Source of the DNA: Tausonia pullulans
Taxonomy: Eukaryota; Basidiomycota; Tremellomycetes; Cystofilobasidiales; Mrakiaceae
Assembly: GCA_951802195.1 (NCBI GenBank)
Contig: OX637637.1
Span: 124,001-188,000 of the forward strand
Length of the DNA stretch: 64,000 nucleotides
Direction of reading: 5' to 3'
A program made the translations under genes and the position numbers. The notes below the pieces were generated by a model, which was given only the letters and a program-made list of their open reading frames with translations, searched no databases and had not been told where the DNA came from. Below, in pieces: positions 46,366-59,241 of the stretch (position 1 is the first letter of the stretch; each line of letters starts with the position of its first letter).

Positions 46366-46871
46366 GATATCGAGGAGGTGAACGGAGGACACGCGCGCGC
46401 CCAAGCTCTCGCGATGAAAGGGTCGACCTGAGCCTACGCGTGAAAGGGAAACAGAGAAAATATCCCGACATGAGTAGATGCGAATGAAGCGTTGTTGGTG
46501 CTTCTCGCTGTAACCTGGCTGAGATGACGGTGAGCCCCGTTGAGCCGCCATGCAAGTCATGAAAAGGACGGGTTGACGGATGGCGGCGGCTGATTCGGAG
46601 ACCGACCGAATGAACTATGAGAGCCTCGGCTTTGTGCGCTCATAGCTTGTGCCCCGCTCCGGGCAGTGACAGAGCGGATCAAACATGAGGGAGCGCAGAC
46701 GTCATCCATGACGCGCGTGGGAGAGCAGACGCGAAACCACGGACGGGTCAGCCGCCCCAGAAAACGACATCACGTCTTTCTTGCGTCAAACAGCCATCTC
46801 CCATCCACTAAACAATCAACACAACACACCTTCTCTTCCATCCATCCTCTCCCATTCCCTAACTTCTCCTC
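46366..46871. other. intergenic, no gene seen
   Basis: 3' flank of the preceding gene and promoter of the next. Nothing else recognised. Confidence 0.4.
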
Positions 46872-48948
46872 ATGTCCGCCTTCCGTTCCGCCGCCCCGTT
46901 CATGCGCTCCTCGCGCGCTCTCGCTCGCCCTCTCCGGCCGGTCCAGCCTTTGGCGGTCGCTTCCCGAGTGCGCTCGCCTCTCGCAACCATGGGACTCCAT
47001 GCCATCCACTGACGCTTCTCCCATCACCAGTCGCTCCGCCAGCCCGTCCGCTTCGCTTCGACATACGAGTCTGCTCCTGCTGCATCTCCTGTCCACTCGC
47101 ACACGCCTGTTTGTCGCACTTCCTCTCTCCCATCGTGCATGCAATCTCTGATTCGACTCCATCTTCGCAGATGTGGATCGTCCTGGCCGTCCTCGTCGGA
47201 GGCGGAGGAGCTCTCGTCTACTACACTAAACCTATCCGGTGCGTCCATCATGACATCATGATGTTGTCGTATGATGCGCGTTGATGAGAGAGCCCCGCCC
47301 GGATCCGGAAGTGCTGACTCGGCTACCCTCTTTCGTCTTTTCCTTTTCTCGCGCTCAGGGAGCTCGCCCAGAAGGCGCAAGGCGCTCTTGACACGGCCAA
47401 GGACTCGACTGGTCAGGCGACCAGCTTCGTGAGTTTCGAGATACTGGCATCATCGCATCGCCCACCCATCTCTAACTGAAACGACCTCTCTCAGGCCACC
47501 TCCGCTGCCAACGCCGCTGGCCTTGGCCCCGTCTTCGCCATCTCCCAGGTCGCCTACTCTAAAATCCAGGAATACGGTGGCCTGAGCAAGATCCTCGACG
47601 ACATCTCGGCCGACATCAAGAACCAGGACATCCCTGCGGCTCTTAACAAGATCAAGAAGGTCGGAGGCAAGGACGTCGAGCCTTACCTCAACGAAGTCGA
47701 GAAAGCCATCAAGGAGGCCAAGGGCAAGGTTTCCGACGTCGACTGGCAGGGCATCCTTGCCAAGATCCAAGACTCGGCTGGAGACGAGCTCAAGAGCATC
47801 ATCAACGTATGTCCACGCTATCCTCTCTCTACCTCTTGGTGGGGGTCATCCTGAACAGACTTCCCCATTGCCTACAGTTCATTAAGCCATATATCCCCGC
47901 CTCGGGCCCCGTCATCGCCGCGCTCGCCTCAGGCAACTTTGAAACAATCTCCTCGACTCTTACCAAGAAGATCAAGGAAGAGGGCGGCGACCAGCTCAAG
48001 GAACTCGAGGCGACGGCTAAGAAGCTTTACTCCAAGGCCGAGGAGGTTACCAAGGACAAGCAGCTGGACGTCCAGAGCCTCATCAAGCAGCTCAAGGAGG
48101 GTGAGTGGGCGGGCACGCTTCTCTCCATGCGTCGGTCTGACAACTGACGGTGGTGTCATTTCTCCAGTGGACGGCGAGGACCTCGACAAGGTCATTAAGC
48201 AGGTCAAGGACCTCGCCCGCAAGGCCGGTCTCCCCGCCGATACCATCGAGTCGTGGCTCGCCGAAAAGGGCGGCAAGTTCGACACGGACGCCTTTGTCAA
48301 GAAGGCCCAGTCGCTCGCGGAGTCGGGCCCAGCCTCAGTCGTCAAGGACCAGGTCCAAAACTTTGACACCGACAAGGCTGTCGAGGCTGTCAAAACCATC
48401 TCGCCAGCACTTGCGAGTCTCCTGGCACTCACGCTCTCCCAGGCGGGTGTCAAGCTTGGATCGTCCGGCAAGAGCGCTGCCAAGGACGGCAAAGAGCAGT
48501 GTCAGTCTCTCTTGCTTCGTGTGCGAGGCAGGATCGGCTGCTGATCCAGTATCTACATCTCCCCCAACAAACAGACGAGCAGGCTAAGAAGCAGCTCGAG
48601 ACCCTCACCGGCACGCTCTCCTCCGCCTCCAGCACGCTCTCCAAAGACCTTCAGTCGCGTCTCCAGGGTCTCCAGAAGGACCTACAAAAGTCGCTCGACG
48701 AGGCTCCCTCGATCTCTGAGACGACCGATGCCGCCAAGGACGCGGCCAAGCAGGGCAAGCTCTCGACGGCCGAGGCGGACAAGAAGAAGAAGGAATGGGA
48801 GCAGGCGGCGAAGAAGGTCCAGGATGACGCGAGGAAGCACGTCGAGGCGGCCCTTAAGGACCTCGAGAAGGCCGTCGAGAGTGGCAAGGCTGGCGAGGGA
48901 GGAAAGACCGTCCTCGCTGCGTACAAGAAGTACCTTGGCCGGGACTAA
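46872..48948 (+). CDS. probable mitochondrial single-pass helical (coiled-coil-like) protein
   Basis: Exon 1 encodes an Arg/Ser/Ala-rich presequence (MSAFRSAAPFMRSSRALARP), continued by SLRQPVRFASTYESA in exon 2; FAS-TY is a plausible cleavage area. A membrane segment MWIVLAVLVGGGGALVYYT follows, then about 400 residues of Lys/Glu/Ala-rich helix: KIQEYGGLSKILDDISADIK, EVEKAIKEAKGKVSDVDW, TISPALASLLALTLSQAG, and a final KKVQDDARKHVEAALKDLEKAV...YKKYLGRD. The topology (matrix presequence, one inner-membrane helix, long intermembrane helical domain) recalls inner-membrane scaffold proteins, but I recognise no named family. Seven exons with GT..AG introns. Same strand as the preceding gene, 506 bases away. 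Confidence 0.72.
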
Positions 48949-49137
48949 GACCACCTGGGTCAAGCGTTTTGTTCTGTCTCTGGATTCTCGGGACGACCCA
49001 ATGGGATCGAATGGGGTCGTCTTTGTGTTTAGTTCCCTCACTGTTGTTTATATCAACCCATCTGTATCCTATCCAACATTTGTCTCATGCCTCGCATACT
49101 TCAACAGCGAACCAAAGTTAGAGATTCATCGACAGTT

Positions 49138-51274
49138 TCATCGGTGGCCTCCGCTCCTACCTCCCCATCCCCCGTCATTTCTCTCTCTCCGATCAAAATC
49201 CCTCCTCCGGTCGTCCTCGCTCCTCCTAGTATCGTAACCATTTCTAGGGGGACTTCCTCCTCCTCCACCTCCCCGGGGAGGTCCACCAGCCACAGCCGTG
49301 CGTGTCATCTCCCGTCTTCGCTCCCACGGATCCATCTCCCTCTGCCTCGGTGGCGACCGCGGAGGAGGAGGCGACCGACGACCATATCCTCCTCCTCTTC
49401 CACCGGAGGCCCATCCCAGGCGGGGCTCAGCGCGCGTGTGGCCCCCCGGTCCCTCGCCACCGGATGAGAGAGACGGCGGGTGAGGAGCAGAGTAGCGGTT
49501 GTTACGAGGAGGGAGAGGCTCGTCCCTGCGCGAATAACCACCGAGGTAGGAGTAGCCGCTTGCTTCATTGGAAGAGGAAGGTAAAGGAGGAGCGCGATGA
49601 TGAGGAGGGGGAACGCGGTCGTAGCCTGCCCGGAAGGAGGACGACGACGACGGAGGAGGCGCTCGTCCTCCGCTTCCGAAACCGTTCGCATACCTCCCTC
49701 CTCCACCATCGAGCTTCGCCCTCACGGCAGCGCCGACGGGAGCGACCTGCTTTCGGAGATCATTGGCCCCCGCGGAGGCGTACTCGAGCCGCCACTCGTC
49801 GTTGTCGCCATCCGGGGGAAGGATCTGGAGGTCAAGTTTCTTGCGGCCGGAGGACCAGGCTTCAATTTCCTGTGTGACGAGGTCGGGAATGGCCGCCGAG
49901 CGGAGGAAGGAGACTTCGAGAGGAGGAGTCGGCTGCGGCGCTTCAGGTGGGAAGGTCGTGAGGCCTTGGATGGCGGCATAGGCGGACAAAGAAGACGACT
50001 CGTCTTCGTACTGCATGCACCACGACAAGAGAGGCAGGTGAATTAGCAGACACGCAAGAGCGAGAGGATAAACGAGATAGGACGCACAGTAACGAAAGCG
50101 TGCGACTTGACGGGCGAGAGCCACCAGCCGACCGAGTCCCTCCCGACGCCAGCGGACGTGTCAAGGGGACCGAACGAGGACAAGAACTCAGCGAGGACCG
50201 CGTCGGGGAGGGGTCGACGGAGGTTGGTGATGTAGAGCGAACGCGTCGGCGGGTGAGCATCCGAGGGCAGATCGACCTTGGCGCGCTTGGGCGCAGAAGA
50301 CGAGAATGGTCCTGCGGAAGGGAGTCAACAGAGGTGCACAAATGAGGAGAGTAAGTAGGACAGCACGCACCTTCATCGGCGGTGGGAATGCTGTCTTCGG
50401 GCGAGAGAGGGCGCTTAGTCGAGGGAGCGGCCGCCTGCGGGGCCAAGCTTGCCTCGACCGGAGTGAGGGCGATACCAGCAGCAACGGCTCCCTCAGCTCC
50501 TTCAGGTCCAGCTCCGAGGATCTCGGCTTGTTTCTCCTCTGCAATCTGAGCCTGATAGCGGAGGAAGAAAATTGCGATCGGTCAGTTCGGTCGTGACGTG
50601 TTACGTCGCATCGAAAAGAGACAGCTCACGTACTTCGGTTTTGGGCAGAGGCGTCTCGCTCGAGTTGAACGCGACTCCCGGGCCCTCCTGCATCTCGACA
50701 TCCTCCTTGGGAGGAGCAGCCGCCTTCTCAGGCTCGGCAGTCGTGGTCTCGGAGGCTGGCTCGGGCTCAGCATGCGTAGCTGCCTCTTCGCGAGCGGCCT
50801 CGACGACGGCCTCCGTCTGATTAGAGGCAGGCTCAGGAGCGGGCTCAGATTCAGCGACAGCAAGAGAAGGAGCGGCCTTCCCCTCCTCAGCAGGTGCCTC
50901 CTCGGTAAGGGCGACGGCGACGTCGTCCCCAGCGTGGACAGTCAAGGTAGATGCGGCCGTCGCGTCATCAGCAGCGGCGGCGTCGGTGTTTGAGGTGGCA
51001 GCGAGGGCGACCTCGAGTAGATGGACGAGCTGAATCAGGGAACCGTCGTACGGAAAATTAGCTGGCCGATCTCTAGAGTGAGAGGAACAGGCCTGCGTGA
51101 CGGACCTCGGCCTTCTTCATGGTCGACTTGTACTCAATGCCGCGAGCATCGAGCTCCTCCTTGATTTCTGGAGGGGTGAAGGGCGAGGGTCGGGTCAGTA
51201 TGAGGATGCTAGGATGGATGGGTGCTGAGTGAGTGAGCCTCACTGGGGATGGTGAGTTTGTGGGGGTCCGTCAT
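49138..51274 (-). CDS. Acinus-like RNA-binding protein (SAP + RRM + RGG-rich tail)
   Basis: From ATG 51274: MTDPHKLTIP, intron, KIKEELDARGIEYKSTMKKAE, intron, LVHLLEVALAAT, which together form a SAP domain. An Ala/Glu/Pro-rich acidic linker of about 150 residues follows, with KRPLSPED and PKRAKVDLP nuclear-signal-like patches. The RRM is LYITNLRRPLPDAVLAEFLSSFG, then SPVKSHAFVTYEDESSSLSA and LEVSFLR; the KSHAFVTY core is characteristic of Acinus. The C-terminal 200 residues are rich in Gly, Arg, Pro and Ser with RGG and RRD motifs. Acinus joins Sap18 and Rnps1 in the ASAP complex at the exon junction complex, a role consistent with this intron-rich genome. Divergent from kynureninase. Six or so exons. 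Confidence 0.75.
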
Positions 51275-51754
51275 GAGGGATTGGTGGTGGTTGAGAGGGA
51301 GACAGGCGTCCTCTCCCCCTCTTGTCGCTTTCCCTAGCGCACGTCGCAATAGCATCACTCCGCCGCCTCGTCCTTCTTTTCGACGACGACAACAACAACG
51401 ACAACGCCCTTCTAGGACCCCCGCTACTCCAGCACCCTACGGCGGCATCCATCGCCCTCGTCCGTCCTCTTCTTCCCCCTCCCTCACTGCTAGATGCGCC
51501 TATCGGCTCTGGCCGCTTCCTTCCATCACTCTTGACTATCTGCCCGGCAGCCATCCTGACGTCAAGGCTCGCTTCTCAAGCAACGTACACTGACGCAGAA
51601 TTTCCTATCTCGTGTGTTGCTCTTGGTCGTTCATCATCTCTGGCAGATACCCGACCGACTGGTCCCTCCGTGCTTCAACGACATACTCCGACCCTCGCCG
51701 ACTCGACCCAGTCATACAGCTCTTTCTCCGCTTTTGCTGCACCTCTTGAGATCA
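51275..51754. promoter_or_regulatory. divergent promoter of Acinus-like gene and kynureninase
   Basis: 480 bases between two start codons. Includes an imperfect GACGACGACAACAACAACGA stretch near 51380. No clear element. Confidence 0.4.
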
Positions 51755-53831
51755 ATGACTTCTCAGCAGTCTACCATCAAGGAGGCCCTTTTGCCCTTCA
51801 CCGACATCGCCAACCCGGCGACGGCCGCCCAGCTCGATGCATCGTACCCGTCCAAGACGCGCGACCTCTACGAGCTGCCGACTCGACGCGCCCTTGGAGC
51901 TCAGGGAGGCGACCTGGGTGGGTCTATGCTACCCCCTTTTCTAGAACCTGGGACTTGACGGACCGTTCTCGAAGCTGACGTGCCGACCGAGGTCGTGCTT
52001 ACACTGCATGCCGCGCCTCCTCGTGCTTCAGACGCGCCCGCTGTCTATATGGCCGGCAACTCACTCGGCCTGTTGCCTAAGAAAGCCAAACAGCTTATCT
52101 CCGAAGAGATGGACGTCTGGGGAACAATGTGAGAACAGGATCAATCAGACACACGAAGAGTGCTAGGCGTGCCGGCGCCGTCCGCCGTCCGCCTGCCTCT
52201 AGTCTTTGTTCCGCTGACCTTTTCCCTCTATCTTATCTGCATCGTTTAGCGCCGTCATGGGCCATTTTGCTCACCCTCACGGCCGGTCATGGAAGGACAT
52301 TGATGCCCACGTCGTCGCCCCGCTCGCGGAGCTCGTCGGCGCGGCTTCGCCCTCCGAGGTTGCATGCACGAGCACGCTCACATCAAACCTCCATAACCTC
52401 TTCGTCACCTTCTTCCGACCCGAGGGAAAGCGGCGCAAAATTCTCGTTGAGGGAAAGGCGTTCCCGAGTGACCAGGTGCGCGTCGGCCGGGGCTGGATCA
52501 TCTTCTGCATGTCTCCTGTGCCGACTCCACTCCCTCACGCACCCCCAGTACGCCGTCCAGAGCCATCTGGACCTGCACGGCCTCGGCAAGGAAGCCCTCA
52601 TTGAGCTTGAACCCCGCGAGGGCGAGCTCAATCTCCGGACGGAGGACATTCTCGCCGTCATCGAAGAGCAGGGTGACGAGGTGAGTCGCTTCTTCGGACC
52701 TCTCCCTCTCTGCCACAGTTAGCTGACGGAAGAAACACGCTCCTGGCTTGTTAGATTGCGCTCGTCTGGCTCTCAGGCGTTCAGTTCTACACAGGCCAGT
52801 TTTTCCAAATCTCGGCGATTACCAAGGCTGCTAAGGCCAAGGTACGCGTTGGCTGGCTCGTTGTTCCCCCACCGTATCTCCGGTCGCTGACATCAGAGCT
52901 GCTCCGTCCAGGGCTGTACCGTCGGTTTTGACCTTGCCCATGCGGTGGGGAACGTCCCTCTTAAGCTGCACGACTGGGGTGTCGGTGAGGAGATCTAGCA
53001 TCTTCCTGTCTTTCTTCCGCTTGAGTTTGCCCTGATGGATCTTTCTCTCGCCCAGACTTTGCCGTCTGGTGCCACTACAAGTACCTCAACTCTGGCCCCG
53101 GCGCCGTCGCTGGTCTCTTCGTCCATTCAACCCACGATGCTGCCAAGCTTCCGCGGTACGCTCCTCTCTCCTCTGTCCTCTCTCTTCCCCTCACGCCACT
53201 CATTCCCTTCCCCTCTCCTCTCAAAGCCTCTCCGGCTGGTGGGGCCACGACCACAGCACGCGCTTCGCCATGCCCCCTACTTTCCAACCCATCCCGGGCG
53301 CTCAAGGCTTCCAACACTCAAACCCACCTCTCCTCTCCATGATTCCACTCATCGCGTCGCTCGAGACCGTCTCTCACGCGGGAGGCATCCATGCGCTCCG
53401 TGAGCGATCGTTCCTTCTCACTGGGTACCTCATCGCTCTTTTGGGAGAGAGCAAGCATGAGAAGAAGGCGTTCACGGTCATTACCCCCGAGAGTGAGGAG
53501 GAGCATGGTTGCCAGCTGAGTCTCAAGATCGAGGGTGGGGAGAAAGTCATGATGCGGGTGTTTGAGGGGCTCGTCAGGAGAGGGGTCATGGGAGACGAGA
53601 GGAAGCCCGAGGTCATTCGGCTATCGTGAGAACCTTGCTCTTCTCTTCTCTCCCCCTCCCCCTGACAATCAGGATGATACTGACGTGTCGGATTGACATA
53701 GGCCCATCCCCCTGTACTCGACGTTCGAGGACGTCCGGGTCGTCGCGCTCGCCCTGGAGGAGGCCCTCGATGACGAGGCTGCTGGCCGGGCTGAGGGCGC
53801 AAAGGGGATTGAGATGGTGGAGACGAGCTGA
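51755..53831 (+). CDS. BNA5: kynureninase
   Basis: PLP-dependent hydrolase that cleaves 3-hydroxykynurenine to 3-hydroxyanthranilate and alanine; cytosolic. Segments: [20 protein letters not shown], intron (51918-52031) joining GGDL to [128 protein letters not shown] (Lys of HYKY is the PLP lysine), [33 protein letters not shown] and [16 protein letters not shown]. Family length normal, about nine exons. Its stop is 118 bases from the stop of the convergent ILV2. Confidence 0.95.
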
Positions 53832-53949
53832 TCAAGGGCTTCTTTATGGACCGGACTGCATGCATGGATAGAGAGAGTGAAAATACAACTAAATGGAAAA
53901 AGGCCAAGGCAGTGACGAACGAAAGTTAAGAGGGAGAGTGAGGGCAAAT

Positions 53950-56900
53950 TTAAGTCGAGGGCGTCGCCGGCTCGCCGCGGAGGAGAGGATGAATGAGCTG
54001 CTCGTGGAGGGCCTTGCCGGCGGCAACCACTGAAGGAAACAATCGATGGAGTCAGCGATGAGATCAAGCAATCATCGACGGAAGTCTCGAGTCCCAACTC
54101 ACTTGGGAAGACGTGCTCGTTCTTCTCAACCTCGCACTCGAGTAGGATCGGGACGTTACCGTCCGACTCGAGGAACTCCTTCATCGCTTCCGGAAGGTCG
54201 GCGCGCGAGGTACAGCGGATCGCTTTGCAGTTCATGGCCTTGGCGAGCTTGACGAAATCGCTGATGGAAGCAGGAGGAAGGGTCAGGCTCGTTCAAGGAG
54301 AGAGAAGACTGGAAAGGGGGACTCACGGGTTCGTCATGGGGGTGCCGGAGTATCTGGGGGGAGGGGAGGGGGTCAGCTTGTAAAGAAATAAACTGACAGC
54401 GAAGCAACCCACCTCTTGGAGTAGAAGAGATCTACGAGAGATCAGATGGGTTAGCTACATGACCCATCAGTCAAGAGCAAGAGTCATCCACTCACCCTGC
54501 CACTGCAGAACCATGCCCTGGAACTCGTTGTTGAGGATAAGTACCTTGACGCCGATCCCGTACTGCGCGGCCGTCGCGAGCTCCATGGCCGTCATGGAGA
54601 AGGACGCGTCGCCGTCGATATCGACGACAATCTTGTGCGGGGCAGCGACTTTGGCGCCAATGGCTGAGGGGAGACCGAAGCCCATGGTGCCAAGGCCACC
54701 GGAGGAGACTAGAGAAGAGGAAAAGGGAATGTCAGTCCACGCGATCATTCTTTATGGAGTGGTTCAGTGCACACTCACCCCACGACCGAGGATTCCGCCA
54801 ACGGTAATGTTGACAGGCCCACATCTGGTGCTGGCCGACACCCGTGGTAACAATCACGTTTTCCTCTAAGGAAGCAAGCGTGAAGGTCAGTCCGCAAGTC
54901 AAGAGCGAAATAAACACGATCGATTCTCGCTGCCACTCACTGCCGAGGGCCGTAGCCTGCCGGTTGAGCTCCTCGATGACCTCCTGAGGTTTCATCCGAT
55001 CGCCCTCCTTGCTCGGCTCAAACGTGAAGGGGTACCTCTCCTTCCACGCCCGGATTTGTGCAAGCCATGCGTCCCTTGGACGGCTCTCAATCTGTACCCG
55101 CCACCATTACCATCCCCTGGGTGATCAGTAGAGAGGAACGAAGGGGAAGGATGAGAGGGGAGCGAGGGGACTTACACGCGGAACGAGCGCCTCCATCGAG
55201 GCGACGACATCGCCAAGAACTGGGATCGTCGCTTCGACCACCTTGTTAATATTCTTGGGTTGGATTTCGAAATGAATGATGCCACCCTTGCCCGTGAGCG
55301 AGGCGGCCCTCGCAGCAGGTGCGAAAGTGTCGACCTTGCCCGTGACACGGTCGTCGAACCGCGCTCCCAGAGCGATGATGACGTCCGCCTCCTGCATCGC
55401 GAGGTTGGCGTACGCCGAGCCGTGCATGCCGAGCATATGGAGCGCGCGATCTTCGATCTCCTCGTCAAAGGCGCCGAGACCCTGAAGGGTCGTACAGACG
55501 GGGATGGAGCCATTTTTCGAAAGCTGCTCGAGGAGTTCCGGGCCACGTGGGGAGGAGAGGACTCCGTTGCCGCAGTAGATGATGGGTCGTTGGGCTTGGT
55601 TGATGAGATCCGCGGCGGCAGCGATGAGGTGATCGTTCTCCGGAGGGGAGACCTTGGCGGCCGGGGTGGATGAAGAGGAGTTCGTCAGGTAGGGCGAGGC
55701 CGACCCTGGAGCGGCTGACTTGATGAGAATCGGCTGGCGGAGAATACCGGCGGTCACGTCCTTGGGTAGGTCGACGAGGACGGGGCCGGGGCGACCAGAG
55801 GTGGCAATCTTGAAAGCCTCGTTAATGCGGCGGGGGAGTTCCGAGATGTCCTTCACCATGACGTTCCACTTGGTGCACGAGCGCGAGATGCCGACGATAT
55901 CGGCCTCCTGGAAGGCGTCCGAGCCGATAGCGGATGTGGCGACTGGCCGAGGGAGGTTGGTAGGCAAGGTCAGTCTCGAATAAAGGAGAACACACCTGCC
56001 TCGGTCCGCACGCCGCCTCACCCTGTCCACAGAAAACGACAAGCGGGACGCCATCACTCATAGCGTCTTGCATCGGCGTCACGACATTCGTTGCTCCCGG
56101 TCCAGACGTGACGAGGACGACGCCCGGCTTGCCAGAAACGCGCGCATATCCCTCGGCCATGTGCCCTGCGCCCTGCTCGTGTCGAGGAAGGACGAAATCA
56201 AAGTGCTCCGAGTTGTGAATCGCGTCAAATACAGGGAGAATGGCACCCTAAAGTTGGAAGCTGTCAGTGAAGAGGCGACTTCGACACTTTCAACTGAGCG
56301 AGGATGGATTCACGCCCGGGTAGCCAAAGACGTGCTTGACGTCGTGACGGAGCATCATTTCGTGGAATATTTCACCGCCCGACATGCCGACGAAGCTGGT
56401 GGAGGCGGAATGGCGCATATGAGAACAGGTCGAACCAAGTCGAGTCAGAGCAGAGCACGCGCGATGGATTGATTAACCGATGACAGACGTGTGATCCCAT
56501 TCTGTAGGAGAAGGCGCGTTTTCGGGCGTGGCGACCCTAGGCTTTTGGAAGTTGGGAGAGGGAGCAGGCCGTCTGTGTCGAGACAAGGGGTCAGCCCGAT
56601 GAAGGGGAGGAGGAAAACCGATGCTGGCTGCAGGGACTCGAAATCCAAGGTCGAGTCCTATCTGTCCCGAGCAGGGAGGGAGGGAAGGAGTGAGCGAGCG
56701 ACTCACACGACAGCAGCCGCCCCAGGGACTCCTCGGCCAGCCCTAGCAGCGAGACGCGACTTGGCCTCTGGGTCGATGGCAAAGCTGGCGCCTTTGCTCG
56801 GGGGGATGTTGCCGAGCGAGGATGAGGACCGCTTCGAGGGACGGGTAGGAGCCGGGGCTGAGGTCGGCGACGAGGAGAAAGACGACGCGAGCGCGACGAG

Positions 56901-56957
56901 GTTCGAGGGCGGTCGATTGCGGGCGAGGAACGCTGCCCGGGAGGATTTGGCGAGCAT
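53950..56957 (-). CDS. ILV2: acetolactate synthase catalytic subunit, mitochondrial
   Basis: ThDP- and FAD-dependent first step of branched-chain amino acid synthesis. From ATG 56957: presequence [20 protein letters not shown], Ser-rich; then [44 protein letters not shown] (Glu activates ThDP), [21 protein letters not shown], a long central exon with [40 protein letters not shown] and [14 protein letters not shown], then [45 protein letters not shown] (GDG metal-ThDP motif) and [13 protein letters not shown], ending [13 protein letters not shown]. The residues commonly altered in herbicide resistance (Ala/Pro of the N-terminal part and Trp of LQWQ) are wild type as far as seen. Confidence 0.96.
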
Positions 56958-57337
56958 GCTGGCGAAGACAGGAGAGAAAGAGATGGAGGAGAGGTGGGAA
57001 GGTGATGGTCGAGCGGGGCCGGGCCCGATAAGTGGCCGGTCGAGCAAGGGAAGATGAGAGAGAGCGGCCAACGCCGGTCGGCCCTGTCCTCCGAGAGGAG
57101 TGCCACCTGTCCTTTCTCGAGCCAACCAGGCCAGACATGTTGCCCAGAGCTTCCTTCCCACGCACAGAATCATCGTCTCTGCTCTAATTCCAGCTTAGCA
57201 TCGAGGTGATGAAAGGGGGTTCGACAACGAGACGACGCGACAGGTGCGCATATACGCTCCCTCGCCGCCCTCGGACCAAACGCGCGTGCTTCTCTCCCCC
57301 CTCATCAACCACCCACCCCTCGAACCCCGACCGAGCC
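56958..57337. promoter_or_regulatory. divergent promoter of ILV2 and the membrane-protein gene
   Basis: 380 bases between two start codons. I see no TGACTC-type amino-acid control site in this interval. Confidence 0.4.
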
Positions 57338-59241
57338 ATGCCTCACTCTGGCGTCATCGCCGCCGTTGTCGTCCACCCGGCAGCCTCCCACAGCCTCCCA
57401 TCATACCAATCCCAGTCTGTGTACGCGGCAACGCGGAGCGGGTACGCCCCGCCGCCGATTTCTGCCGCGACATCAGACCAGGAAGGCGAAGACGACGACG
57501 ACGAGTTCGCGGGCGACATGTCGACCGAGCAAGGCTACAGTGACTTCACACGACGTGGCCTAGACGAGCACGATGACGTGGATGATGTTGTGGAGGAGGA
57601 AGAAGACGACGATGATGAGGATGAGGAAGACGACGACGACGACGACGACGACTGCGACCGCGTCGCGCTTGTCCAGGTCCCTTACCGGACGGTCCTCATC
57701 CGCTACGCCCTCGTGCCCTTGCTAGCCTTCTTCGCCCTCCTCGGTATCTCTCTTTTCGCTGTCTTTGGCTGGCCGCCACACGATCCGGAGCAACCCACGC
57801 GATGGCCGCATCAGGTCGTCTGGGGTGCCTTGTTCTTCGGCCTCTCTGTCCAGTCCCTATCGCAGGTACGTCCGAGTCTGCTGCCTGGCACTACGCAACA
57901 TCTCATCTCGATCACCTCATCGCTGAAACACGTGGGACGATCTCTCTTCCTCCAGTCCCTAAGGGTCCCTATCTACACTGGAGTTGCCCTCCTCCCTCTT
58001 CGGCCAACGTCTATCACCGTCCTCCACACGTGCCTCCACACGCTCGCTCTTGAGTGCCTTCGCTTCGTCGCCATCAGTATCATTGTCCCCCGGCTGTCGA
58101 CGACGGATGACGGTTGGCCCCCCTCACAGGAGGCATATCCGACCGTTTGGGAACAGTGGCCGTCGTTCGCGGCGAGCTACTGGACGGGGATCGGCTGGGC
58201 TTTGGGAGAAGTCGCCGTTGGAACATGGCAAAGTGCGTCGACCGCCCCTTTCTTGTGGCTGGCTTACTTGCGTGCTTGGTTCGTATTGACTGTTTTTTTT
58301 TTTTGGGGGGGGGGGGGAAACAGCCTATACGCAGCTAGGTTACTACGCCTCCGTCCTTCCGCCTCCCCTCCCGCGATCCCTCGCTTCATCCGGCATCGCG
58401 GTATCCTCAGATGCCCCTCCTCCTCTGCCGTCCTCACAAGTCAACGCCCTAAAGCAGCGCCTTTCCCAGCATCACCATCAGTCCTACATGGACCACGATT
58501 CTGGGACGCTGACACCATACGCAGACGAGGAGAATGGCGGCGTCAGCAATGAAAGCCATGTTGCTCAAGGGCACAGCGCCATCAGCACGGCGAGCCGACG
58601 ACGGAGAAGGGTCGCGAGATCGGCGGTGCTGAGTCGGACGCTGGATATCGATCTGGCGGAGGAGCGGCTCGAGGCGGAGGTACATATCTCTCGCTGTCGC
58701 TTTCTGATATCTTTGCTGACGGAAAGGGCATGATGTTCCAGCTCTGGGAGTTCGTCGCCGTCCAAGAGCGCAAGAGCATCGAATCCCTCCTCGGCGTCCC
58801 CCTCCCCAACATCCCCGCTATCATCTCCGCCCTCTGGCGAATCGACTCGCTTCTCCTGAACGTCGGCCTCACTCTGTGCGTCTCCTCGCCTCTCTTTCAA
58901 TCGCCTCTTACCCCCTCTTACCAACCTTCCTTCACAGCGTGCTCTCCGCCCTCCACGCCCAACATGAGACGGAACGTCTCCTTCCCACGCAGCTTGCACA
59001 TATTGCTCCCTTGTTCGTGGCTCTTGCGGCGGGGCATGCAGGCGTGAGCGTTGCGTGGGTGCTGGGGATGCGGGTTTTGGGTGGTGCGTCTCCCTCTCTT
59101 CTCTTTTCTGTCTCGCTCTAGGGTGGAGTGACTGATAAGGTGTTTTTGGGATGTTAAGCGCCAACGACCACATACGCGAGTCTGTTTGTCGCACTCGGGG
59201 TTTTCTTTTGGGGGCTGGGAAGCTGGAGGGCTCTGGTTTGA
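57338..59241 (+). CDS. multi-pass fungal membrane protein with acidic N-terminus
   Basis: MPHSGVIAAVVVHPAASHSL starts a cytosolic region ending in a long Asp/Glu run (about residues 80-105). Hydrophobic segments follow: VLIRYALVPLLAFFALLGISLFAVFG, VVWGALFFGLSVQSL, IYTGVALLPLR, VLHTCLHTLALECLRFVAISIIVP, WTGIGWALGEVAVGTW, and after a basic linker (STASRRRRRVARSAVLSRTL) IPAIISALWRIDSLLLNVGLTL, IAPLFVALAAGHAGVSVAWVLG and TYASLFVALGVFFWGLGSW. I recognise the layout from other fungal genomes but no function. One intron contains T12 directly followed by G13 (58293-58317) just before its acceptor AAACAG. Frame joins were checked at most introns. Confidence 0.72.
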
